From Parapedobacter sp. SGR-10 (lineage in GTDB: Bacteria; Bacteroidota; Bacteroidia; Sphingobacteriales; Sphingobacteriaceae), in the NCBI RefSeq assembly GCF_011030405.1, contig NZ_JAAJTJ010000010.1:1-64000 (forward strand): DNA of 64,000 nt, given 5' to 3'. The position numbers and the translations under genes are program-made. This document shows positions 7,595-14,193 of the stretch, in pieces. The notes under the pieces were generated by a model. That model saw nothing but the letters and a program-made list of their open reading frames with translations. It ran no database searches and had not been told where the DNA came from. Positions within the stretch are counted from its first letter, which is position 1. Every line of letters starts with the position of its first letter.

Positions 7595-8626
7595 TTAGTT
7601 TAGTTCAATTAATTCCTTGTTTTTTGCACTTCGATAGATCGCTTCGACAACCCTCACGGCTTTTGCCCCTTCGTATCCATCGATCAAAGGTTTTCGTCCT
7701 TCCTCTATTGCTGTCAGGAAATCTTCTATCTGTAACTGGTGTCCCTTAAAACCAATATCCATCGGGTTGGATACCCCGCCGCCTTTGTTGGAGGAGTCTG
7801 ATGCTACTTGAGTCTTCTCCTGGCTAATGTCTGCAAACTCCCACTTTGTAATGCTGACATCTTCTACCGTTGCAGAACCGCTTGTACCTGTGATTTCTAT
7901 TCTTTTCAATGAGCCCGGATGTATAGCTGTCGAACATTCTATCGTTCCCAATGCGCCATTCTCAAATTTTAAAATAGCCACAACTGTATCTTCTACTTCG
8001 ATATGGTGGTGCTTGAAATTGCCCATATAGGCTTGCACAGACACCACATCCCCCATAAACCATATTAAAGTATCGACGGCATGAATGGCCTGATTCATCA
8101 AAGCACCTCCCCCATCCCATTCCCATGTACCCCGCCATGCGGCCTGTTCATAATATTCTTTTGTACGGCTCCACTTTACATAAGCGCTGCCTATAGTCAG
8201 ATTTCCGAATCGGCCCCTTTCAATGGCTTCTTTGATCTTCCTATTTTCCGGATAAAAACGACTTTGGAAGATGACACCCAAATAAACGTTAGCATCGTGA
8301 GCTGCCTTGATCATATCCTGACACCTGTCGAATGTAATTTCCAAAGGCTTCTCTATCAGACAATGCTTTCCTGCTTCAACAACTTTTAAAGCAATATCTC
8401 TATGTGTACCGGTAGGTGTGCAAATACATACAACATCCACTTCCGGACAATGTATCAATTCTTCGATATCACGAAACGCCCGACAATGGTAGGTGTCTGC
8501 AAACTTTTGTGCTTTGGAAAGATTCCGGTTAAATACACCTGTTAATTCTGCATTATGGATCGCTTGTATAGCTTTGATATGAATATCTGCTATAGCGCCC
8601 GTACCTATGATCCCAAATCTATACAT
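7595..8626 (-). CDS. Gfo/Idh/MocA family oxidoreductase
   Basis: The 343-residue product has the two-domain layout of the family. An N-terminal Rossmann fold opens with F-G-I-I-G-T-G-A-I-A-D-I-H (residues 4-16), which binds NAD(P), and continues to the conserved E-K-P-L-E-I (residues 93-98), whose lysine is catalytic in relatives. The C-terminal alpha/beta domain carries G-G-G-A-L-M-N-Q-A-I-H-A-V-D-T-L-I-W, with the conserved histidine. Members oxidise or reduce sugar or inositol hydroxyls. No signal peptide is present. It is the first gene of the leftward operon with the SSS transporter and AGE epimerase, and a LacI-type palindrome lies 20 bp before its start, so control by a sugar-responsive repressor is likely. 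Confidence 0.9.
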   Translation of the reverse strand: MYRFGIIGTGAIADIHIKAIQAIHNAELTGVFNRNLSKAQKFADTYHCRAFRDIEELIHCPEVDVVCICTPTGTHRDIALKVVEAGKHCLIEKPLEITFDRCQDMIKAAHDANVYLGVIFQSRFYPENRKIKEAIERGRFGNLTIGSAYVKWSRTKEYYEQAAWRGTWEWDGGGALMNQAIHAVDTLIWFMGDVVSVQAYMGNFKHHHIEVEDTVVAILKFENGALGTIECSTAIHPGSLKRIEITGTSGSATVEDVSITKWEFADISQEKTQVASDSSNKGGGVSNPMDIGFKGHQLQIEDFLTAIEEGRKPLIDGYEGAKAVRVVEAIYRSAKNKELIELN

Positions 8627-8646
8627 GTCTTTTTATCATAATGGCT

Positions 8647-8664
8647 ATCGTTTACGTTAACGAT
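8647..8664. promoter_or_regulatory. LacI-type operator
   Basis: ATCGTTTACGTTAACGAT is an 18-bp near-perfect palindrome with a central ACGT. This is the usual shape of LacI/GalR-family operators. It sits between the divergent Gfo/Idh operon and the FAD oxidase gene, 20 bp before the Gfo/Idh start. No lacI-type gene is in the window. Confidence 0.65.
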
Positions 8665-8792
8665 GTTCAAATGTATATTTTTTTTGACATAAAAAAAAGT
8701 TTGATGAAACATTCTTAAATCGAGCTTTATTCCGAACATAAATAGAAACTTTGTATATTCCCAGCTCTTCCCAAACTCACAATAAAAAAGAA

Positions 8793-10258
8793 ATGAAGAA
8801 AAAATATTTTTGGATAATTGGTATTTTGATAGTAATCATATTGCTGTCTGTTCCAACATTTCATATACTAAAAACAAAGTGGAATGAAGATAGTATATTG
8901 GACAGCCTCCCAAAAGGTTATATAGATGATGCCAGCCAACTGAATTTGACCAAAGTTGACACCATCATTCAGGTTCCCAACGACAAAAAAGAGATCGAAA
9001 CTCAACTCAAAAGCATCTTGCAATATGCCAAAGAAAACGACCTAAAAATTTCAATTGCAGGAGCCAGACACAGCATGGGCGGGCATACCATCTATCCAGA
9101 CGGTATAGTCTTAACCATGCTTCCTTACAAACAAATGGAACTTGACACGATCAACAATATTTTGACCATTGGTTCAGGAGCATTATGGGAAGATGCTTTA
9201 AAATATCTGGACCAATATGGCAGATCTGTGGCTATCATGCAGGCATTCAGTTCCTTTTCAGTCGGTGGATCAATAAGTGTAAATGGACACGGTTGGCAAA
9301 AGGATTCGCCGCCGATTTCCGCGAGTGTCATCTCCTTTACGCTAATGACCGAAAATGGAGAAATTGTCCATTGCAGCAGAGAAGAAAACCAAGAACTTTT
9401 CAACCTCGCCATTGGAGGATATGGACTGTTTGGGATTATCCTGAACGTGAGGCTTAAAGTCGTTGAAAATATAGCTTTACAATTCAAACATATCCGATTG
9501 AGCCCTAAAAAATACGTCAGTTACTACAAAAAGCATGTTTCGGACAATCCCAATGTCAATCTTGTATTTGGCAGACTACGCATTTCCGACAAACATTTTT
9601 TGGAGGAAGCCACATTAAACTTCTTTGAAAAAGTTGGTACACCTGCTCCAAATCTACAAAATGAAAAGAGCACGGAAGCACAAAGGTTAGTATTTAGGGG
9701 AAGCGTAAACAGTGAATATGGAAAAAGACTCCGTTGGGATCTGGAAACAGGCATGAACAAAGTTTCCAAAAATGAAATTTATTCCAGAAATGAACTTTTG
9801 AATGACCATGTTTCACTGATCGAAAACAAAGACCATTCTTCCACTGACCTGCTGCAAGAATATTTTATTCCCGAAAGGCGCTTCAATCAATACATTGACG
9901 ACATAAAACCTATTTTAAGACATTCGAAAATAGACCTTCTGAATATAACTATACGCGGAGTACATCAGGACAATGATAGTTACCTCGCCTATGCAAGAGA
10001 AAATGTTTTCGGATTTGTCCTCTTATTCAACCAAAAAAAAAAACGGATGAACAAGAGTTAGCAATGAAAGAGCTGACAAACCAACTGGTAGATGTTGCAT
10101 TGAAAAATGAAGGGACATTTTACCTGCCCTATCGCTTGCATATAGATAGGCACAAAATGAGGCAATCATATCCAAAAGCAGATCGTTTTTTTCAGCTAAA
10201 ACGAAAATACGACCCTAATGAATTATTCAATAACATGTTTTACGAGCACTATAAGTAG
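8793..10258 (+). pseudogene. FAD-linked oxidase (D-arabinono-1,4-lactone oxidase-like), frameshifted at a run of A
   Basis: The product begins with a membrane anchor (M-K-K-K-Y-F-W, then about 20 hydrophobic residues) followed by an FAD-binding PCMH-type domain: I-S-I-A-G-A-R-H-S-M-G-G-H-T, G-S-G-A-L-W-E-D-A-L, F-S-V-G-G-S-I-S-V-N-G-H-G, and I-G-G-Y-G-L-F-G-I-I-L. The C-terminal part is that of D-arabinono-1,4-lactone oxidase relatives (Y-P-K-A-D-R-F-F-Q-L-K-R-K-Y-D-P-N-E-L-F-N-N-M-F). At 10033-10043 there are 11 consecutive A; the frame fails there and ends at 10061, while the conserved C-terminus continues in another frame to 10258. One more A would join them into about 488 residues. I start at the ATG at 8793 because the earlier TTG at 8751 lies in a likely promoter element. 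Transcriptional slippage, sequencing error or true inactivation are all possible. Confidence 0.8.
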
Positions 10259-10373
10259 AACCTATATATAGCATAGGAAGACTTATAAAAGGTTCACTTC
10301 AACATCTATGTTCGCTAAGCTGACAACCATTAATACAATCCTAAACTCAGCCAAAACTTGCTTTTCTCAAAAA

Positions 10374-10387
10374 AAAGTAATTACTTT
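10374..10387. promoter_or_regulatory. Palindromic operator over the mazEF promoter
   Basis: AAAGTAATTACTTT is a perfect 14-bp palindrome lying 22 bp before the antitoxin start. It overlaps TTACTTTG (10381-10388), a seven-of-eight match to the Bacteroidota TAnnTTTG element, with a possible TTG element about 20 bp upstream. Autorepression by MazE/MazF is inferred from what is known of such modules. Confidence 0.5.
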
Positions 10388-10408
10388 GTAATAACAAATT
10401 GAATATTT

Positions 10409-10654
10409 ATGGAAATTCCTGTAATCAATATCGGCAATTCAAAAGGTATCCGTCTATCAAAAGCTATTTTGGAACAATACAATATCAACGATACCCTAGA
10501 ACTGATTCTGGAAAAAGGGAGAATCATTCTAAAACCAAAATCTGTTCCGAGAAAAGGTTGGGAAAAATCGTTCAAACAAATGCACGCAAACGGAGATGAC
10601 AAGCTGTTGATTGACGATGTTTTTGATGACGAAACCTTTGAAGAATGGAAATAA
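10409..10654 (+). CDS. mazE: MazE-like antitoxin (AbrB/SpoVT family)
   Basis: The 81-residue product opens with M-E-I-P-V-I-N-I-G-N-S-K-G-I-R-L-S-K-A-I-L-E-Q-Y, the swapped-hairpin DNA-binding motif of AbrB-type antitoxins, with the family's I-G-N-S-x-G-I-R-L core. The C-terminal part is acidic (D-D-K-L-L-I-D-D-V-F-D-D-E-T-F-E-E-W-K), the type of disordered tail that wraps around and blocks a MazF toxin. It overlaps the toxin gene by ten bases, so the two are translationally coupled. It should bind its own promoter; the 14-bp palindrome at 10374-10387 is the likely site. Confidence 0.88.
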   Translation: MEIPVINIGNSKGIRLSKAILEQYNINDTLELILEKGRIILKPKSVPRKGWEKSFKQMHANGDDKLLIDDVFDDETFEEWK

Positions 10655-10968
10655 AGCAATACGACATCGTGTTGGTAAACCTTGATCCAACCATAGGAAG
10701 TGAAATGAAAAAAACTCGCCCTTGTATTGTCATTTCTCCAAATGAAATGAACAAATACCTTCAAACCATTGTCGTTGCGCCACTTACGAGCAGTTCCAAA
10801 CCCTATCCTACCAGAATCGAAATCAACCAAGCCAAAGTAAACGGTTGGATAGTCTTAGATCAAATCAGAACAGTTGATAGAACCCGAATCTCCAAGAAAT
10901 TGGGCTGTTTGACAACAACTGAAATCGAAACAGTCAAAGCCATAATCAAGGAAACTTACGTAGATTAA
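10645..10968 (+). CDS. mazF: MazF/PemK-type mRNA interferase toxin
   Basis: This 107-residue product has the PemK/MazF signature in order: Q-Y-D-I-V-L-V-N-L-D-P-T-I-G-S-E-M-K-K-T-R-P-C-I-V-I-S (residues 4-31), V-V-A-P-L-T-S near 49-55, and W-I-V-L-D-Q-I-R-T-V-D-R-T-R (71-84). The conserved arginine and serine/threonine of the R-P and P-L-T-S segments form the ribonuclease site in characterised members. It would cut single-stranded mRNA at short sequence motifs and is neutralised by the upstream AbrB-type antitoxin, whose gene it overlaps. Length is normal for the family and no damage is visible. Confidence 0.92.
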   Translation: MEIKQYDIVLVNLDPTIGSEMKKTRPCIVISPNEMNKYLQTIVVAPLTSSSKPYPTRIEINQAKVNGWIVLDQIRTVDRTRISKKLGCLTTTEIETVKAIIKETYVD

Positions 10969-11100
10969 CGTTACATACTGTAAATAAAGTCTGCCCCCTC
11001 CCCCTCCCCAAATATCCAAGCCTCACAACAAACTCCAAAAGTCTAATGAATTCTAATTATATTTGTCCTTGAATCATTCAATATACGTTGCTAGAGCATT

Positions 11101-11643
11101 ATGAGTACCCAAACGGAATATAATACGGTCATTCGACATTGCAAGGATCTCTTTATCAAAAAGACAAAAGACTATGGTACAGCATGGCGCATCATGCGGT
11201 TGACCTCCATTACCGATCAGCTCTATATCAAAGCACAGCGTATCCGTACACTCGAAGTAAAAAAAGTATCCAAAGTAGGTGAAGGTATCCTGGAAGAATA
11301 CATCGGAATCGTCAACTATTGTATCATCGCACTCATGCAACTCGAATTGGGAGAAGATGGTGAAGAAAACCTAGCGTCCCAGTTTGTAGAGGAAAAATAC
11401 AACGAAAAAGTCAACGAAACACGTGATCTGATGCTGGCCAAGAACCACGATTACGGGGAAGCCTGGCGGGATATGCGTACATCCTCCATGACCGACCTTA
11501 TCCTCATGAAGCTGCACCGTGTCAAACAGATCGAAGACAACGACGGACAAACACTGGTATCCGAAGGCCTAAAAGCCAACTATCAGGATATGCTGAATTA
11601 TGCCGTATTCGCACTCATAAAACTTGGTTTAGCTGAACAATAA
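11101..11643 (+). CDS. DUF1599 family protein
   Basis: The 180-residue product is an internal duplication. The pattern Y-x-x-x-x-x-x-x-R-D-L-M/F-x-x-K-x-x-D-Y-G-x-A-W-R-x-M-R-x-x-S-x-T-D-x-x-x-x-K occurs at residues 7-46 and again at 103-141, each followed by a helical stretch ending in L-N-Y-A/C-x-x-A-L-M/I-x-L. This is the layout of DUF1599, a conserved soluble Bacteroidota protein of unknown function that may be related to all-alpha nucleotide pyrophosphohydrolases. It is followed after 9 bp by the DoxX gene and then by aroK and gldA, all forward, so they probably form one operon. The start ATG at 11101 fits the family's usual N-terminus. Confidence 0.85.
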   Translation: MSTQTEYNTVIRHCKDLFIKKTKDYGTAWRIMRLTSITDQLYIKAQRIRTLEVKKVSKVGEGILEEYIGIVNYCIIALMQLELGEDGEENLASQFVEEKYNEKVNETRDLMLAKNHDYGEAWRDMRTSSMTDLILMKLHRVKQIEDNDGQTLVSEGLKANYQDMLNYAVFALIKLGLAEQ

Positions 11644-11652
11644 ATTTTCCCT

Positions 11653-12867
11653 ATGTCAAACAACAACGCTTCATATTATACGGCCCTCCCCGACAAAAAG
11701 CAAAAACCGGATATCACGCTTTGGATAGCAAGGGTATTCGTGGGCTTACTTTTTATTTTTTCCGGACTGATCAAGGCCAATGACCCAATGGGATTTGGTT
11801 ACAAGTTGCAAGAATATTTTCATGTCTTCCATCTGAACTTTCTCAATGACTTCAGTACATGGATAGCCATCCTTATCTGTGCTTTAGAGATCATTCTCGG
11901 GGCTTTGCTTTTATTGGGAATTGCAGGCCGAAAAGTGGCTTGGGGCTTACTCCTGCTGATCATATTTTTCACTTTCTTGACTTTCTATTCCGCTTTTTTT
12001 GAAGTCGTGACTTCTTGCGGATGTTTTGGTGATGCTATTCCCTTGACGCCATGGCAATCTTTTATTAAGGATTTGATATTGCTTGCTTTTATCATCGTGA
12101 TATTCATCAAGAGGCACAAGATCACCCCACTTGTCAAGAGTACGTTTACAAGCAACCTACTGACTTTCTTGGTGATCGTCTCCTCTTTTGCCATCGGTAT
12201 CTATACAGTCAGCTATTTGCCCTTTATCGATTTCCTTCCCTACAAGGAGGGCAACAATCTGCCTCAATTGATGGAAGCACCGGAAGGTGCTCCACTGGAT
12301 GAATATGAAACCATTTATCATCTCAAAAACAAAGCCACAGGCGAGGAGAAAAAAATAACGGACAAGGAATATATGTCACAAAAGATATATTGGGAAGACG
12401 AAAATTGGGAGATCCTCGGTGAACCTCAAACCAAGCTGATCAAAAAAGGCTATCAGGTACCGATTTCCGATCTCATCATATCCGATGCCGAAGGAACAGA
12501 AGTCACCAAGGAGATCATTTCCAATCCGTATTACAATTTTGTCGTGGTCAGTACGGACGTGACCAAACTCAACCCTTTGGATTACCTAGCTTTGGACAAA
12601 ATCAACCAGACGATCCGTGAGATATCTGCCGAGGAAAATATCCGTGCGGTACTGTTGACTTCCAGTTCTTCAGACGACACCAACTATCTGAACAACCAGT
12701 TGGATCTGGTTCTGGAGATATTTTACGCCGATGCCGTACCACTCAAAAGCATGGTCCGATCCAATCCCGGCGTCCTGTTATTGCAAAATGGAACGGTTAT
12801 CAAAAAATGGTCAAAGCATGCTTTCCCTTCGAAAGATGAGCTCATCAAAACATATCTGAACAAATAG
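11653..12867 (+). CDS. BT_3928-type protein with DoxX domain
   Basis: The 404-residue product begins with a short polar leader and then four to five transmembrane helices (about residues 22-190) that match the DoxX family, including G-L-L-F-I-F-S-G-L-I-K-A-N-D-P-M-G-F and the cysteine pair T-S-C-G-C-F-G-D. The C-terminal half (about 200-404) is soluble and resembles a thioredoxin-like segment ending in V-L-L-L-Q-N-G-T-V-I-K-K-W-S. This two-part layout is that of the BT_3928 family, conserved in Bacteroidota. DoxX relatives are linked to respiratory or redox functions, but the role of this family is not established. It lies two bases before aroK. Confidence 0.85.
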   Translation: MSNNNASYYTALPDKKQKPDITLWIARVFVGLLFIFSGLIKANDPMGFGYKLQEYFHVFHLNFLNDFSTWIAILICALEIILGALLLLGIAGRKVAWGLLLLIIFFTFLTFYSAFFEVVTSCGCFGDAIPLTPWQSFIKDLILLAFIIVIFIKRHKITPLVKSTFTSNLLTFLVIVSSFAIGIYTVSYLPFIDFLPYKEGNNLPQLMEAPEGAPLDEYETIYHLKNKATGEEKKITDKEYMSQKIYWEDENWEILGEPQTKLIKKGYQVPISDLIISDAEGTEVTKEIISNPYYNFVVVSTDVTKLNPLDYLALDKINQTIREISAEENIRAVLLTSSSSDDTNYLNNQLDLVLEIFYADAVPLKSMVRSNPGVLLLQNGTVIKKWSKHAFPSKDELIKTYLNK

Positions 12868-12868
12868 T

Positions 12869-13384
12869 ATGGCAAAACCTATTTTTTTGATTGGATTTAT
12901 GGGCAGTGGAAAGAGTACCTGGGGGAAAAAAATAGCCCAAGCACTGGACTTGCCTTTTCTCGATCTTGATCAAGAAATTGTCAAGCACATAGGCATGACC
13001 ATTCCCGAGTATTTTCAAAAATTCGGCGAGGAAAAGTTCAGGGCACTGGAAAGTGATTTTCTCAAACGACAAGCTGAAACCGACGCCATTATTTCGACAG
13101 GAGGTGGTACTCCCTGCTATTACGACAACATGCAGTGGATCAAGGACAATGGACTATCGCTTTACCTTTACCACACCCCCAAGTCCCTTTGGTCAAGACT
13201 AAGCCAATCCGATATCAAAAAACGTCCGGTCTTACAGGGTCTTTCCGGCGAAAAGCTTCACGACTTCATCACGACCAAGCTCCAAGAGCGAGAGCCTTTC
13301 TATGAGCAGGCCGATATCAAATTTGAACAGATACACACAAGCTTGGAGGATATTCTTCAATTGATAGCCCAACATCGTCCATGA
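12869..13384 (+). CDS. aroK: Shikimate kinase
   Basis: The 171-residue product has the features of shikimate kinase, which phosphorylates shikimate at the 3-hydroxyl with ATP in the common aromatic amino acid pathway. The Walker A motif G-F-M-G-S-G-K-S-T is at residues 9-17. D-L-D-Q-E-I (residues 32-37) supplies the conserved aspartate that binds shikimate, F-R-x-L-E-S-D-F-L follows, and S-T-G-G-G-T-P lies near 78-84. R-P-V-L near 113 fits the lid region. Length is normal and the protein is cytosolic. It starts two bases after the DoxX gene and is followed 13 bp later by gldA. Confidence 0.94.
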   Translation: MAKPIFLIGFMGSGKSTWGKKIAQALDLPFLDLDQEIVKHIGMTIPEYFQKFGEEKFRALESDFLKRQAETDAIISTGGGTPCYYDNMQWIKDNGLSLYLYHTPKSLWSRLSQSDIKKRPVLQGLSGEKLHDFITTKLQEREPFYEQADIKFEQIHTSLEDILQLIAQHRP

Positions 13385-13397
13385 AAACCCTAAGTCT

Positions 13398-14111
13398 ATG
13401 TCAATCGTTATATCCCATCTGACCAAAACATACGGCACACAAAAAGCGTTGGACAATATTAGTGTCGAAACAGGAACAAACCATATCATCGGTTTTTTGG
13501 GGCCAAATGGAGCAGGTAAATCAACAACGATGAAAATCCTATCCGGTATTCTTCCTTTTGAGTCGGGGGTGTGCCTGATCAATGGAATAGACATCTGTCG
13601 AGATCCTTTAAAAACTAAAAAAAACATAGGCTACCTACCCGAAAACAACCCTTTATACACAGACATGTACGTTCGTGAGATACTGGCTTTCGAAGCACAG
13701 ATACATCGGCTAAAAGACTCAAAAAAACGAATTGACGAAGTGATCGGGTTGACAGGACTACAACAGGAACAGCACAAAAAAGTACAGCAGTTGTCCAAAG
13801 GGTACAAACAGCGTGTGGGGCTGGCCATGGCCATGATCCATGATCCGCAGGTGCTGATCCTAGATGAACCTACTTCGGGCTTGGATCCTAACCAAATCCT
13901 CGAAATACGTGCATTGATCAAAGAACTGGGCAAAAACAAAACCGTACTATTGTCTACGCACATTATGCAGGAGGTCGAAGCCATCTGCGAAGAGATTATT
14001 GTCATCCATCAAGGCAAGATACAAGATCATTTCCTGCTATCGGAAAAAGAAAGTAAATATCCCGGTAAAAATATGGAAGAGATATTTGTGCATTTGACAC
14101 ATTCTTCGTGA
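13398..14111 (+). CDS. gldA: Gliding-type ABC transporter ATP-binding protein
   Basis: The 237-residue product is an ABC ATPase: Walker A G-P-N-G-A-G-K-S-T at residues 35-43, Q-loop region Y-L-P-E-N-N-P-L-Y near 78-86, signature L-S-K-G-Y-K-Q-R-V-G-L-A near 134, Walker B V-L-I-L-D-E-P-T-S-G-L-D-P near 153, and the switch histidine in L-L-S-T-H-I-M near 185. Its sequence and its position before a GldF-GldG fusion identify it as the GldA type, the ATPase of an ABC complex required for gliding in Flavobacterium. In non-gliding Sphingobacteriaceae the same genes are kept and the substrate is unknown. It shares the operon with aroK. Confidence 0.88.
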   Translation: MSIVISHLTKTYGTQKALDNISVETGTNHIIGFLGPNGAGKSTTMKILSGILPFESGVCLINGIDICRDPLKTKKNIGYLPENNPLYTDMYVREILAFEAQIHRLKDSKKRIDEVIGLTGLQQEQHKKVQQLSKGYKQRVGLAMAMIHDPQVLILDEPTSGLDPNQILEIRALIKELGKNKTVLLSTHIMQEVEAICEEIIVIHQGKIQDHFLLSEKESKYPGKNMEEIFVHLTHSS

Positions 14112-14130
14112 GTAAAATTCTTAATTTACT

Positions 14131-14193
14131 CTCCTTAGTGTTGAGCGTAGCGGTCACTAAGGAGGCTCAATGAAAGGTAGTCTTCAGACTACC
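14131..14193. repeat. Two adjacent inverted repeats before gldFG
   Basis: CTCCTTAGTG (14131-14140) and CACTAAGGAG (14155-14164) form a perfect 10-bp stem. A second perfect stem, GGTAGTCT and AGACTACC, lies at 14176-14193. Together they look like an inserted palindromic element, and they overlap the first codons of the predicted fusion protein, which casts doubt on the ATG at 14170 as the true start. Confidence 0.6.

Noticed and set aside
8751..8792. Start of the oxidase at TTG 8751
   Set aside because: It falls in an ACTTTG stretch that looks like a promoter element, and the ATG at 8793 begins a normal membrane anchor.
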